Positions 8,552 through 17,395 of a stretch of DNA of 64,000 nucleotides are shown here, piece after piece. The stretch spans positions 1,240,001 through 1,304,000 of the forward strand of contig NZ_KV880637.1 in the NCBI RefSeq assembly GCF_001907695.1, given 5' to 3'. A program made the translations under genes and the position numbers. The notes under the pieces are model-generated. The model saw only the letters and a program-made list of their open reading frames with translations, had not been told where the DNA came from and ran no database searches. Origin of the DNA: Thalassospira sp. TSL5-1 (GTDB lineage: Bacteria > Pseudomonadota > Alphaproteobacteria > Rhodospirillales > Thalassospiraceae). Every line of letters begins with the position of its first letter. Position 1 is the stretch's first letter.

Positions 8552-10534
8552 TTAAACGTCGATATCCTCGACAAAACGCGCATGTTCCTGAATGAACTGG
8601 AAACGCAGTTCCGGCTTTTTGCCCATCAGGCGGTTAACCAGGTCCTTGGTCTGTTCCTTTCCGTCCGGCTCGGCGGCGTCGGGCAGGGTGACGCGCAACA
8701 GGGTGCGGTTTTCCCGCGACATGGTGGTGTCACGCAACTGCTGGGATGGCATTTCACCCAAACCTTTAAAGCGCGAGATTTCGACCTTGTTGGGGTTTTT
8801 AAACTCGGTATTGAGCAACTGTTCCTTTTCGGCATCATCCATCGCATAGATGCTTTTACCCCCCTGTGTCAGGCGATAAAGCGGCGGCATGGCAAGGAAC
8901 AGGCTGCCATTTTCGATCAGCCCGGGCATTTCCTGATAAAAGAACGTCATGAGCAAGGATGCGATATGCGCCCCGTCCACGTCAGCATCGGTCATGATGA
9001 TGATGCGTTCGTAACGCAAATCTTTCAGGCTGAAATCAGACCCTGTACCGCAGCCAAAGGCTTCGATCATGTCCTTGATTTCCTGGTTCGCCATCATCTT
9101 TTCCCGGGTGGCCGACGCCACGTTCAGGATTTTACCGCGCAGCGGCAAAACAGCCTGGGTTTCGCGATCGCGCGCCTGTTTGGCCGATCCACCAGCCGAA
9201 TCCCCTTCGACGAGGAAAATTTCGGTACCCGCTGCAATCGAGCGCGAACAGTCTGTCAGCTTGCCTGGCAGGCGCAGGCGCCGTGTGGCGGACTGACGCT
9301 TGGTTTCTTTCTTTTCCTTGCGGCGCAGGCGTTCTTCGGCCCGCATGACAATGCGTTCCAACAGCCGCTTGGCATTTTCGGTATCCCCGGTCAGCCAGTG
9401 GTCAAAATGGTCGCGAACCGCGGTTTCAACCAGTTTGGTGGCGTTCTGGGTACCCAGCTTTTCTTTGGTCTGGCCCTGAAATTGCGGGTCAGGGATAAAG
9501 ACGGACAACATAATGCAGCCGCCACCAAAAACATCTTCGGCGGTGATGGTTGAGGCTTTTTTCAGGCCCACCATATCACCATAGGCCTTGATTGCCTTGG
9601 TCAGGGCATAGCGGAAACCGGCCTCGTGTGTGCCGCCGAGCGGGGTGGGGACGGTATTACAATAGGAATGGAAATACCCTTCGCCGCCTTCGGGCCAGCC
9701 CACGGCCCATTCCACCCGGCCGGGGCTGTCGGCAAATTTGGTTTCGCCGGCAAACGGGCGTTCCGTCACCATCTCGCGACCCTTCAGGGTCATTTCCAGA
9801 TAGTCCAAAATGCCGTTGGGGAATTTCAGAACTTCTTTTTGCGGGGTTGGGTCGTCACTGGTCAGAAGTGAGGGATCACACGACCAGCGAATTTCAACGC
9901 CCTTGTAAAGATAGGCCTTTGACCGCGCCATGCGGAAAATGGTGCCAGGCTTCAGTTTGGCACGCGCCCCAAAAATTTCGGGGTCGGGACGGAAAATAAC
10001 CGTGGTGCCGCGCCGGTTATTGACCGTGCCGCCATCTTGAAGCGGACCCAGTGGCGTGCCCTTGGAATATTCCTGAAATACCAGTTTGCGGTCGCGCGCG
10101 ACTTCGACCCGGAATTTGTCGGTCAGCGCGTTCACAACCGACATGCCCACACCGTGCAAACCGCCTGAGGTTTCATAGGCCTTGCCGGAAAATTTGCCGC
10201 CCGAATGCAGGGTGGTCAAAATCACTTCCAGCGCCGACTTGTCGGGGAATTTCGGGTGTGGGTCGGTCGGGATACCACGGCCGTTATCGCGAATCAGAAC
10301 AGTATTGTCGGTCTGCAGTTCCAGTTCGATCCAGTCGGCATGGCCCGCCACCGCTTCGTCCATCGAGTTATCGAGGATCTCGGCCACCAAATGGTGCAGG
10401 GCGGTGTCATCGGTACCGCCAATATACATGCCCGGACGCCGACGAACGGGCTCAAGGCCTTCAAGAACCTCGATATCCTTGGCGGAATAGGCGTTGGTGG
10501 TGCTCTGGTTTGAATCTTCGAAAAGGTCGGTCAT
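8552..10534 (-). CDS. parE: DNA topoisomerase IV subunit B
   Basis: The 660-residue protein is full length for ParE. It has a GHKL ATPase domain (EILDNSMDEA, DNGRGIP, GGLHGVGMSVVNAL), a transducer domain and a TOPRIM domain (EGDSAGG, then DADVDGAHI), ending in the GLGEM region. It pairs with ParC to decatenate chromosomes after replication. The length, and the absence of the extra GyrB insert, favour ParE over GyrB. parC is not in the window. The gene is transcribed alone and has its own terminator. Confidence 0.96.
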   Translation of the reverse strand: MTDLFEDSNQSTTNAYSAKDIEVLEGLEPVRRRPGMYIGGTDDTALHHLVAEILDNSMDEAVAGHADWIELELQTDNTVLIRDNGRGIPTDPHPKFPDKSALEVILTTLHSGGKFSGKAYETSGGLHGVGMSVVNALTDKFRVEVARDRKLVFQEYSKGTPLGPLQDGGTVNNRRGTTVIFRPDPEIFGARAKLKPGTIFRMARSKAYLYKGVEIRWSCDPSLLTSDDPTPQKEVLKFPNGILDYLEMTLKGREMVTERPFAGETKFADSPGRVEWAVGWPEGGEGYFHSYCNTVPTPLGGTHEAGFRYALTKAIKAYGDMVGLKKASTITAEDVFGGGCIMLSVFIPDPQFQGQTKEKLGTQNATKLVETAVRDHFDHWLTGDTENAKRLLERIVMRAEERLRRKEKKETKRQSATRRLRLPGKLTDCSRSIAAGTEIFLVEGDSAGGSAKQARDRETQAVLPLRGKILNVASATREKMMANQEIKDMIEAFGCGTGSDFSLKDLRYERIIIMTDADVDGAHIASLLMTFFYQEMPGLIENGSLFLAMPPLYRLTQGGKSIYAMDDAEKEQLLNTEFKNPNKVEISRFKGLGEMPSQQLRDTTMSRENRTLLRVTLPDAAEPDGKEQTKDLVNRLMGKKPELRFQFIQEHARFVEDIDV

Positions 10535-10776
10535 GTTCCCCGGAACGCAACTGGTTGTTTTAATGGCATAATTTGTCAGTCAGGCTTGCTGCGACGATTA
10601 TTGCATGTGGTGCATAACACCCTGTCCAATACCGTACTGGCATCACCTGCCGGTAAACGAGTACCATAAGATTTGAATACCGGCTCATAAAAATGTTTTT
10701 CCTTTTGCAATGCAACCGGGTTCGATGAAAAAAATGCAGAATAAAGCCGGATATTTGGCAACCAGGAGTGAGTGAG

Positions 10777-11199
10777 ATGGTCAATAAAAACGAAAAACCC
10801 CAGGATGAAGGTGCGATGCCGCGTGGCGATATGTGCACGCGAACCCTGGCAATGCCCGGCGACACCAACCCCAGCGGCGATATTTTCGGCGGTTGGCTGA
10901 TGTCACAAATGGATATAGCCGGTGGCGTGCTGGCAAGTCAGATCGCCGAAGGCCGCGTTGCCACGGTCGCAGTGGATGGCATGACCTTTCATCGCCCTGT
11001 TTATGTGGGTGATGTGGTGTGTGTGTATGGCGACATTGACCGCATTGGCAATACATCAATGGTGCTGCATCTCGAAGCCTGGGTTCTGCGCCGCAACCAG
11101 CCACCGCGCATCAAAGTGACCGAGGCCACCTTTACCTTTGTCGCCATCGACGCCAATGGCCGCCCGCGCCCGGTGCGTAAGGATGAGGCAACCGCTTAA
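10777..11199 (+). CDS. Acyl-CoA thioesterase, YciA-like hotdog fold
   Basis: This 140-residue protein has the hotdog signature of YciA/acyl-CoA thioesterases: MPGDTNPSGDIFGGWLMSQMD, in which the GD.FGGW Asp is catalytic, then DGMTFHRPVYVGDVV. It would release free CoA from acyl-CoAs in the cytoplasm. ATG at 10777 is chosen over GTG at 10768 because AGGAG at 10764-10768 lies at the proper distance from it. It is a single gene with its own terminator. Confidence 0.92.
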   Translation: MVNKNEKPQDEGAMPRGDMCTRTLAMPGDTNPSGDIFGGWLMSQMDIAGGVLASQIAEGRVATVAVDGMTFHRPVYVGDVVCVYGDIDRIGNTSMVLHLEAWVLRRNQPPRIKVTEATFTFVAIDANGRPRPVRKDEATA

Positions 11200-11233
11200 A
11201 GGCTGCGGTCTGACGGTCATCACCAATTTCGTT

Positions 11234-11274
11234 AAACCTCCATTTCCTTGGTATCGGGGAATGGAGGTTTTTTT
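11234..11274 (+). terminator. Terminator after the YciA-like gene
   Basis: AAACCTCCATT pairs with AATGGAGGTTT around a short loop and is followed by a run of T. Confidence 0.88.
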
Positions 11275-11419
11275 ATCGGTGACTTATCTGTGGTTTTACA
11301 GGCGGTTGAATGAAGCCCCGTTTGACTACAGTGTTCCCATGCCCATCGACAATCTTTTTCACAAATCTCTCAATGGTTGCGTTGATATGCGTCATGCAAT
11401 GTGAAAAAGGAACGCGACA

Positions 11420-12739
11420 ATGAAAACGCTCAATACCATCAGTATCGTCAATAAATCCGGACTGGATCCATCGGAATATACATTTTGGGTCGCAGGCTAT
11501 ATCACGTCGGCCCCAGGGTCTGTCATGGTATTGGGAGAAAACGGTAAATTCTCTGCCCCGTCGTCGGGCAGTTTGGTTCCCTATGTCAAAGTGCCCGGCG
11601 GCAGCGGGAATTCTTTGGTAGTGGACGTGCCCGATACCTCCAGCACAGGGAATAACCGGCTTGTTTTCCTTGTCTTGCCGACAGGTACGGTGCCTGCTGC
11701 TTACAATATGGTTACGCCCTATGCGGCATATCCTTTCCCCGCGCCAACTTCTGTCAACCCGCCGGGCCCCTATGACATTTTTGAATTTGGGCCGAACGCC
11801 CAATATGATGTTTCGGCTGTTGATTGTTTTGGGCTCAATCTGTCATTCACCGTTTCGGGCGACGGTTTGGTGTATGGCGTGCGCCCGGATGTCACGCGCG
11901 GGGCGATTGGGGATGCCTTTGCCACATTCACCAGCAGCCATCCCAAAGCCAAGGGATTTGAGCCGCTGTTATACACAAGCCCAACCGGAACGGGGTATCC
12001 CGTTGTTGTTGATGGTCAGTTCAGTGCCATTGTATCGCCCAAGTGCTGGCTTGCGATCCATCCCAAGGCGGACGGACTGGCTGGTTACTGGGAGGATACC
12101 GTGGCTGCGTTCTTCAAAAAGGGTAATCAAATGAACCTGGCGTTGAATGCGGCGACCGTCGGGACTTATGCCGGGACCTGTGATGGCACGAAATATGTGC
12201 TTAATGGGCCGGATAATTTGACCATTGAAATCCCCCGCAAGGATTTTGAGGGAAATCAGCCCTTCATACAGGCCGTGCGTGGCAAAAAAACGCAGGAAAG
12301 TGCCAAGGAATATGCGGCGTTTGGCCAATTGGAAGCCGCTATGTTCCAGGCGTTTTCGCGCGGTGTTGCCCTGGATGGAGTAAAACCCAAGGGGCCGGTC
12401 ATAGATGCCGGTTATACCTCGAAGGCCTGGCTCAAAACCGAAAACTGGTTTACCGACCATGCCAATGCGTATAACGGGCAGCCCAGCGTTTATGATTTTT
12501 ACGCCAAGTTCCTGCACTATTCTGATGAGCATGGCAAGTTAGGCGGAAAAACCATTTTTGGCCCCAATGGCAGCAAGAAATTCGGCATGGCTTATGGTTT
12601 CAGTCTGGATGAAAACCCGAATGTTGGTGATGCCACTTGGCCGTCTGACGAAAATGTCCCGTCAAAGAAGGAAAAGTATGTCGGGAAAAACATGGACGTT
12701 ACCCTCACCATCGGCCCGTGGTACGACGTACTTCGGTGA
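11420..12739 (+). CDS. GH64/thaumatin-like beta-1,3-glucanase-like protein
   Basis: The 439-residue protein starts with a beta-rich stretch (ISIVNKSGLDPSEYTFWVAG). Two later segments look like glycoside hydrolase family 64: YDIFEFGPN with SAVDCFGLNLSF at about 118-142, and a C-terminal YDFYAKFLHY plus YGFSLDENPN. The Glu of FEFG and Asp of VDCFG are candidate catalytic acids, by analogy only. GH64 enzymes cut laminarin-type glucans outside the cell, yet no signal peptide is present here. The gene is preceded by AAGGAAC and stands alone. Assignment is by remembered pattern, not search, so it is moderate. Confidence 0.55.
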   Translation: MKTLNTISIVNKSGLDPSEYTFWVAGYITSAPGSVMVLGENGKFSAPSSGSLVPYVKVPGGSGNSLVVDVPDTSSTGNNRLVFLVLPTGTVPAAYNMVTPYAAYPFPAPTSVNPPGPYDIFEFGPNAQYDVSAVDCFGLNLSFTVSGDGLVYGVRPDVTRGAIGDAFATFTSSHPKAKGFEPLLYTSPTGTGYPVVVDGQFSAIVSPKCWLAIHPKADGLAGYWEDTVAAFFKKGNQMNLALNAATVGTYAGTCDGTKYVLNGPDNLTIEIPRKDFEGNQPFIQAVRGKKTQESAKEYAAFGQLEAAMFQAFSRGVALDGVKPKGPVIDAGYTSKAWLKTENWFTDHANAYNGQPSVYDFYAKFLHYSDEHGKLGGKTIFGPNGSKKFGMAYGFSLDENPNVGDATWPSDENVPSKKEKYVGKNMDVTLTIGPWYDVLR

Positions 12740-12746
12740 AGTTGGA

Positions 12747-12779
12747 GTGATGCCCGGTAAGGATTTGACCGGACATCAC
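12747..12779. terminator. Hairpin between convergent genes
   Basis: GTGATG-C-CCGGT pairs with ACCGG-A-CATCAC, with one mismatch. No T-run follows on either strand, so termination is only suggested by position. Confidence 0.4.
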
Positions 12780-12788
12780 CCCGGTTAA

Positions 12789-13538
12789 TTACCAGCTTTG
12801 TTCGGTTGGCATGATGAAGATTTCAGCCAGATCGACATGCTTGGGGGCCTGGGCGGCGTAAAGAATGGTATTTGCGATGTCATCGCCTTCCAGGAAGGTC
12901 ATTTCTTTACGCAAATCTTCCATTTGCGCTTTGACGGCCGGGTCACTGATCTGTTCGTAAAGTTCGGTTGCGACAGCGCCGGGCTGAATGCAGGTGACGC
13001 GGATATTGTGTTTTTTACCTACCTCCATGCGCAGCCCGTCAGAAAAGGCGGTGATCGCATGTTTGGTGGCGCAATAAACCGTCAGGCCAGCAAAAACCTT
13101 GCGTCCGGCGATTGAGGATGTATTGAAAATATGCCCGGATTTGGCGGCAATCATGTGGGGCAGTACGGCCGCCGTGGTGTTTAAAACACCATTGATATTT
13201 ACATCCACCATGCGCTGCCATTCGTCGGTTTTGAACTGGTCAATATCGGAAAGCGGCATCAGCCCGGCATTGTTAAACAGGATGTCGATGGCACCGGTGG
13301 CATCGACCAGTTTGGCGACACCGGCCTTGATGGATGCGACATCGCAAACATCCATTTCAAGGACGATGGCCTTGCTGCCCTTGGCTTCAATATCGGCTTT
13401 CAGGGCTTCAAGGCGGTCTGTACGACGGGCGGCAATGCCAACAGTGACGCCGGCCTGTGCCAGTTTACGTGCTGTTGCGGCACCAATGCCGCTTGATGCG
13501 CCGGTAATCAGGGCAGTTTTACCTTCAAGATTGGTCAT
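12789..13538 (-). CDS. Short-chain dehydrogenase/reductase
   Basis: A classical SDR of 249 residues: cofactor loop TGASSGIG (12-19), NNAG (89-92), catalytic Ser at about 141 and YCATK (155-159). The arginines after the second strand (AARRTDR) suggest NADP(H). It resembles YdfG/clavaldehyde-type SDRs that reduce small carbonyl or hydroxy acids, but the substrate cannot be assigned. The start follows an AGGAG-type site. It is a single gene, downstream of the AraC gene on the same strand. Confidence 0.92.
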   Translation of the reverse strand: MTNLEGKTALITGASSGIGAATARKLAQAGVTVGIAARRTDRLEALKADIEAKGSKAIVLEMDVCDVASIKAGVAKLVDATGAIDILFNNAGLMPLSDIDQFKTDEWQRMVDVNINGVLNTTAAVLPHMIAAKSGHIFNTSSIAGRKVFAGLTVYCATKHAITAFSDGLRMEVGKKHNIRVTCIQPGAVATELYEQISDPAVKAQMEDLRKEMTFLEGDDIANTILYAAQAPKHVDLAEIFIMPTEQSW

Positions 13539-13703
13539 TTCGGGGCTCCTGTTAAATTGGTTTCCCGGTTTGCCAGCCTGTTTGGCATTCCGGTTCGATC
13601 AACAGGGCGTATCCTAGGGCAGGGGAGATTTACCTTCTTTCGGTGGATTGCGAAAACCATCGCGATTTTGCGCAAAGTTTCACGGACGCGGGTGGTGTGG
13701 CCG

Positions 13704-14648
13704 TTACCCTTGCCGGTATTGACGTGGTGTCATGCCGGTTTCACGTTTGAATATCTGTGAAAAATGGCTGGAACTTTCATATCCCAGCATTAATGCAATT
13801 TCGAGAATGCCAAGGTCGCTTTCGCGCATCAATTGTTGCGATTTTGCGATTTTCTGGGCGATGAAATAGCGCGAAGGCGTGGTGCCGGTGGTTTTCTTGA
13901 ACAATCGGGAAAAATGATAGGGGCTTAATCCAGCTTCGCGGGCACAGGCATCCAGATCAAATTTCTCGCCAATATGCGCCTGCAAATAGGTTTGTACCCG
14001 ATGCAGGCGATGGGCGGGCAGGCGTGCTTCCAAACGCATGGCATGATCCTGTGCCTGACCATAGTCACGGATCAGATGCACAATCAGGCTTTGCACAATG
14101 CCGTTAATGAAGGCGGCACTTGCTGGCAAGGGGCGAATAACTTCGTGATACAGCAGCTCCAGAAACGTGCTGACTGTGTCATCGCGCAGGCCCGAAACTT
14201 CGCGCAGGGTGATGTGCTTGCCACGGGATGTGTGGGTTTCTTGGGCAAGTTTTTCAAACACCTGCAAGGGTAGGTAAAGGTGCAGCACTTCAAATGGAGC
14301 GTCGCCCTGCGCCTGCCAGCGAATTTCATAGGGGTTTTGTGAATGGATCAGGAAAAAGTCCTGGGCTTTGACATTGGCGGTTTGCCATGTGCCGCCCAGT
14401 TCGCGTTCATCCACCGAAGCAGCCCCGCTGACAACCCATACCAGCATGGGTTCGCGAACGGCAGGCACCAGAAACGGGTTTACAACATGCTGGTGGGCGT
14501 ATAGCTGCATGTAAATGTCATGGCCCGGCGTATTATCATTTTTCAGTAAATTGCGGCTGGGAACAAAGCTATCCATGCCGCGTGGTGATGTGCGCAGCGT
14601 TGGGGCCGCTTGTTCGGTCTGGACGGCCTTGTGGTTGAGGTGCGGCAA
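13704..14648 (-). CDS. AraC-family transcriptional regulator
   Basis: The protein has 314 residues: an N-terminal cupin-like sensing domain (about 40-180) and a C-terminal double helix-turn-helix (about 210-312) with LDACAREAGLSPYHFSRLFKKTTGTTP and the family-type ending FKRETGMTPRQYR. The start is a TTG at 14648 behind AGGAGG at a ten-base gap; the first in-frame ATG (14576) would remove 24 residues. It lies 73 bases behind the dipeptidase gene, at the end of the peptide-importer run, so it probably senses a product of that system and controls it. A hairpin in the gap may reduce read-through. Confidence 0.9.
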   Translation of the reverse strand: MPHLNHKAVQTEQAAPTLRTSPRGMDSFVPSRNLLKNDNTPGHDIYMQLYAHQHVVNPFLVPAVREPMLVWVVSGAASVDERELGGTWQTANVKAQDFFLIHSQNPYEIRWQAQGDAPFEVLHLYLPLQVFEKLAQETHTSRGKHITLREVSGLRDDTVSTFLELLYHEVIRPLPASAAFINGIVQSLIVHLIRDYGQAQDHAMRLEARLPAHRLHRVQTYLQAHIGEKFDLDACAREAGLSPYHFSRLFKKTTGTTPSRYFIAQKIAKSQQLMRESDLGILEIALMLGYESSSHFSQIFKRETGMTPRQYRQG

Positions 14649-14675
14649 CGTTTGTTGCCCTCCTGTGCTGGGATG

Positions 14676-14706
14676 ATACCCCGACCATCGTTATGGGTCG
14701 GGGTAT
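14676..14706. terminator. Hairpin between dipeptidase and araC-type genes
   Basis: ATACCCCGACC (14676-14686) pairs perfectly with GGTCGGGGTAT (14696-14706). There is no T-run, so it may be an attenuator or RNA-stabilising stem rather than a true terminator. Confidence 0.5.
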
Positions 14707-14721
14707 CGGTTGCTTGTCGCT

Positions 14722-15771
14722 TTACCAGCTTTCTTTTGCCACACGGATGAAGTTTTCGCCCATGATTTTATCAACATCATCGGGCAAATAGCCTTCATTG
14801 ATCAGCGCGTCGGCCAGCAGGGGCAGTTTGCGCGGGTCAAATACGGCGGCCCCGCCCGCATTGGGGCCATAGCCACGTTCTGCGGGCCAGTAATAGGCGC
14901 GGTCAACCCCTTCGGGGAAGTCATTGGCACCCTTGACCGATGGCATGGTATCAAGGCCAATGCCGACATGGTTCACGCCGACAAGCTCGACCAGATAATT
15001 GATATGGCGCAGCATATCCTCGACCTCGGGCGCATTGGCCGATTTGATGAAACGCTGGAATCCACATACGCCGATCACGCCATTGGTATCGGCGCAGGCT
15101 TTGATTTGCTCGTCATCAATGCAGCGTTCATGCCCGCCCAGCGCCTTTGGGTTGGCGTGGCTAAAGACCACGGGCTTACTGGAGACCCGCATAATATCCA
15201 GGCTGCTTTGCCGCCCGGTATGCGAACAGTCCATGATCATGCCGGCAGCATTAACCGCCCTGACCATTTCATGGCCCAGCGCGGTGAGGGGCACATCGGT
15301 ATCGTGGCAGCCACCCGCGACCGAATTGTTGCGGTTATAGGCAAAGTGGATTTGCTTTACGCCCAATTTGGCAAATACCGGCACCATTTCGGGCATGTCC
15401 TGCAGCATCAATGACCCTTCAAGGTCAAAACCAACGCCAAGTAAACCGGCCTTTTTGGCTTTAGCCAGATCCTCAAATGTTTCGATTTGCATGTATTTGT
15501 CGGGGTGGGCGGCGATTTTGGCGCGGAAATCGGCAATTACCCGCAGGATATGGGCAACCGAATTCATATCCATGCCAACATTGATGCAGACATAATCGAT
15601 ATGACCGGCGCGATAGGTATCAAGCAGGTCAATCGGCACAATCGGGTCAAGTGGCAGGCAGGCATGCGCATCCCAGGTAAAGGAGGGGATGTGCTTGCGT
15701 TTGTAGTCGCGCAAGGCGCTGTCGGCCGGGGCGAAGGGGGTGGAAAATTCGGTGTTGGTGGCGATTGTCAT
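14722..15771 (-). CDS. M19 (membrane/renal) dipeptidase-type metallohydrolase
   Basis: The 349-residue protein has the layout of peptidase family M19: first metal motif WDAHACLP (His36), bridging Glu118 in GFDLEGS, and His184 (DCSHTG) and His205 (VFSHANP). The usual HxD of the first motif is HAC here, so the Asp is replaced by Cys38. Family members cleave dipeptides, often with a D-residue. The start is ATG 15771 behind GGAG, 11 bases after the ATPase stop, so it belongs to the peptide-importer operon and probably cuts what the importer brings in. An in-frame TTG at 15792 is less likely. Confidence 0.88.
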   Translation of the reverse strand: MTIATNTEFSTPFAPADSALRDYKRKHIPSFTWDAHACLPLDPIVPIDLLDTYRAGHIDYVCINVGMDMNSVAHILRVIADFRAKIAAHPDKYMQIETFEDLAKAKKAGLLGVGFDLEGSLMLQDMPEMVPVFAKLGVKQIHFAYNRNNSVAGGCHDTDVPLTALGHEMVRAVNAAGMIMDCSHTGRQSSLDIMRVSSKPVVFSHANPKALGGHERCIDDEQIKACADTNGVIGVCGFQRFIKSANAPEVEDMLRHINYLVELVGVNHVGIGLDTMPSVKGANDFPEGVDRAYYWPAERGYGPNAGGAAVFDPRKLPLLADALINEGYLPDDVDKIMGENFIRVAKESW

Positions 15772-15782
15772 GGTGTCTCCGG

Positions 15783-16547
15783 TCAGTCCCAATCAACAAA
15801 GCTGTCAATCACGGCGCGGTCATATCCGCCTGCCGCCTTGTAAAGCTGTTGCGAATAGGGATGTTCTAGTGAACCCTGGGCAAGCTGGCTGGCGGTGGCG
15901 CGTTCAACAATACGACCGTGATTCATGATCGCGATATCATCACATACATGCGCGACAACCGCCAGATCGTGGCTAACCATGACATAGGTCAGCCCCAGAT
16001 CCCGGCGCAAGGCCGCCAGCAGATTAAGAACCTCGGCCTGGATTGAAACATCGAGTGCTGATGTCGGTTCATCGAGCAGCAATACACTGGGTTCCAAAAT
16101 CAGCGCACGGGCGATGGCAACACGCTGGCGCTGCCCGCCCGAAAGCTGGTGCGGGTAGCGGAACCGGAAGGAATTATCCAGCCCGACCTGTTCAAGCGCC
16201 TTCACAACCCGTCGGTCAGAATCGCCCAGTTTGTGCACCGAAATCGGCTCGCTTAAAATCCGGTCAATGGTATGGCGCGGATGAAGGGACCCAAACGGGT
16301 CCTGAAACACCATTTGCACTTCGCGATAAAAGGCCTTTTCGCGTTTGTGCCCCAATTCGTGACCATGCACGACAATATTACCTTCCCAGTCATCGACCAG
16401 GCCGGTCATGGTGCGCAAAACGGTCGATTTACCCGAACCGGATTCACCGACCAAGCCAAAGGAACCGTTTTTCGCCACCTTGAGCGAGACATCCTTCAGG
16501 ACGTGGTTTTCGCCAAACCAGGCATTGAGATTTTCAATTTCAATCAT
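15783..16547 (-). CDS. Peptide ABC transporter, ATP-binding subunit (DppF/OppF type)
   Basis: An ABC ATPase of 254 residues: Walker A GESGSGKS (34-41), Q-loop VFQDPFGSLHPRH, signature LSGGQRQRVAIARAL, Walker B LLLDEPTSALD and switch His in VMVSHDLAV. The C-terminal HPYSQQLYKAA is typical of peptide/nickel importers. It is shorter than most DppF proteins, missing part of the C-terminal oligopeptide region. It energises uptake with the second ATPase, whose stop lies three bases upstream. Confidence 0.93.
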   Translation of the reverse strand: MIEIENLNAWFGENHVLKDVSLKVAKNGSFGLVGESGSGKSTVLRTMTGLVDDWEGNIVVHGHELGHKREKAFYREVQMVFQDPFGSLHPRHTIDRILSEPISVHKLGDSDRRVVKALEQVGLDNSFRFRYPHQLSGGQRQRVAIARALILEPSVLLLDEPTSALDVSIQAEVLNLLAALRRDLGLTYVMVSHDLAVVAHVCDDIAIMNHGRIVERATASQLAQGSLEHPYSQQLYKAAGGYDRAVIDSFVDWD

Positions 16548-16550
16548 TGC

Positions 16551-17393
16551 TTATCCTTCCGCCCAGCTTGCCTGGCGTTGCAGAACGGGCAGGTCGTCAT
16601 GGTTGCCATCCATTTTCGGCAGGCAGTTGAGCAGGCCCTGGGTATAGGGGTGCTTGGCTTGGTCAAGCTCGCTTGCGCGGATTTCCTCGACCACACGGCC
16701 CTGATACATCACCAGTACCCGGTCGCAGAAACTCGACACCAGATGTAAATCATGGCTGATGAAAATCAGCGCCATGCCGCGTTCACGTACCAGATCGTCG
16801 AGAATCGCCATCACCTGCAACTGCACGGTTACATCCAGGGCGGATGTCGGTTCGTCGGCAATCAGCAATTCTGGATCGGGGATCAGCATCATGGCAATCA
16901 TCACGCGCTGGCCCATCCCGCCCGAAACCTCGTGCGGGTAGGATTTGAAAACACGCTGCGGATCACGAATCTTCACCGCTTCCAGCATTTCGATGGCGCG
17001 GTGGGTGGCTTCTTTGGTGTCGACCTTGTGATGTTCGCGGTAGGCCTCGATGATTTGATCGCCAATGGTCATGACAGGGTTTAGCGAATATTTCGGATCC
17101 TGCATGATCATGGAAATGCGCGCGCCGCGCACCTTGCGCCATTGGCGCGGGCTCAGGTTGCGTAAATCCACATCATGGAACTGCATTTCATCGGCCGCAA
17201 TGCTGCCATTGGCCGCCGTCAGGCCCAAAATGGCCCGCCCGGTTTGCGATTTGCCGGAGCCTGATTCGCCTACAATGCCTAGCCTTTCCCGGCCAAGATC
17301 AAACGAAACACCGCGCACCGCGTTAACCGGCCCCTTGGAGGTGTTGAAGGTGACGGTCAGGTTTTTGACGGACAGAAGTTTTTCCTGGCTCAT
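16551..17393 (-). CDS. Peptide ABC transporter, ATP-binding subunit (DppD/OppD type)
   Basis: The 280-residue ATPase has Walker A GESGSGKS (about 41-48), Q-loop MIMQDPKYSLNPVMTIG, the signature variant VSGGMGQRVMIAMML, Walker B LLIADEPTSALD and a switch His in FISHDLHLV. The C-terminal HPYTQGLLNCLPKM is the peptide-importer type. It lies between the permease genes and the second ATPase with gaps of two and three bases, so all are one operon. Confidence 0.93.
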   Translation of the reverse strand: MSQEKLLSVKNLTVTFNTSKGPVNAVRGVSFDLGRERLGIVGESGSGKSQTGRAILGLTAANGSIAADEMQFHDVDLRNLSPRQWRKVRGARISMIMQDPKYSLNPVMTIGDQIIEAYREHHKVDTKEATHRAIEMLEAVKIRDPQRVFKSYPHEVSGGMGQRVMIAMMLIPDPELLIADEPTSALDVTVQLQVMAILDDLVRERGMALIFISHDLHLVSSFCDRVLVMYQGRVVEEIRASELDQAKHPYTQGLLNCLPKMDGNHDDLPVLQRQASWAEG

Positions 17394-17395
17394 GG

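Noticed and set aside
8474..9553. Plus-strand open frame of 359 codons
   Set aside because: It lies fully inside parE on the other strand. The parE protein is conserved along its whole length, so this is a shadow.
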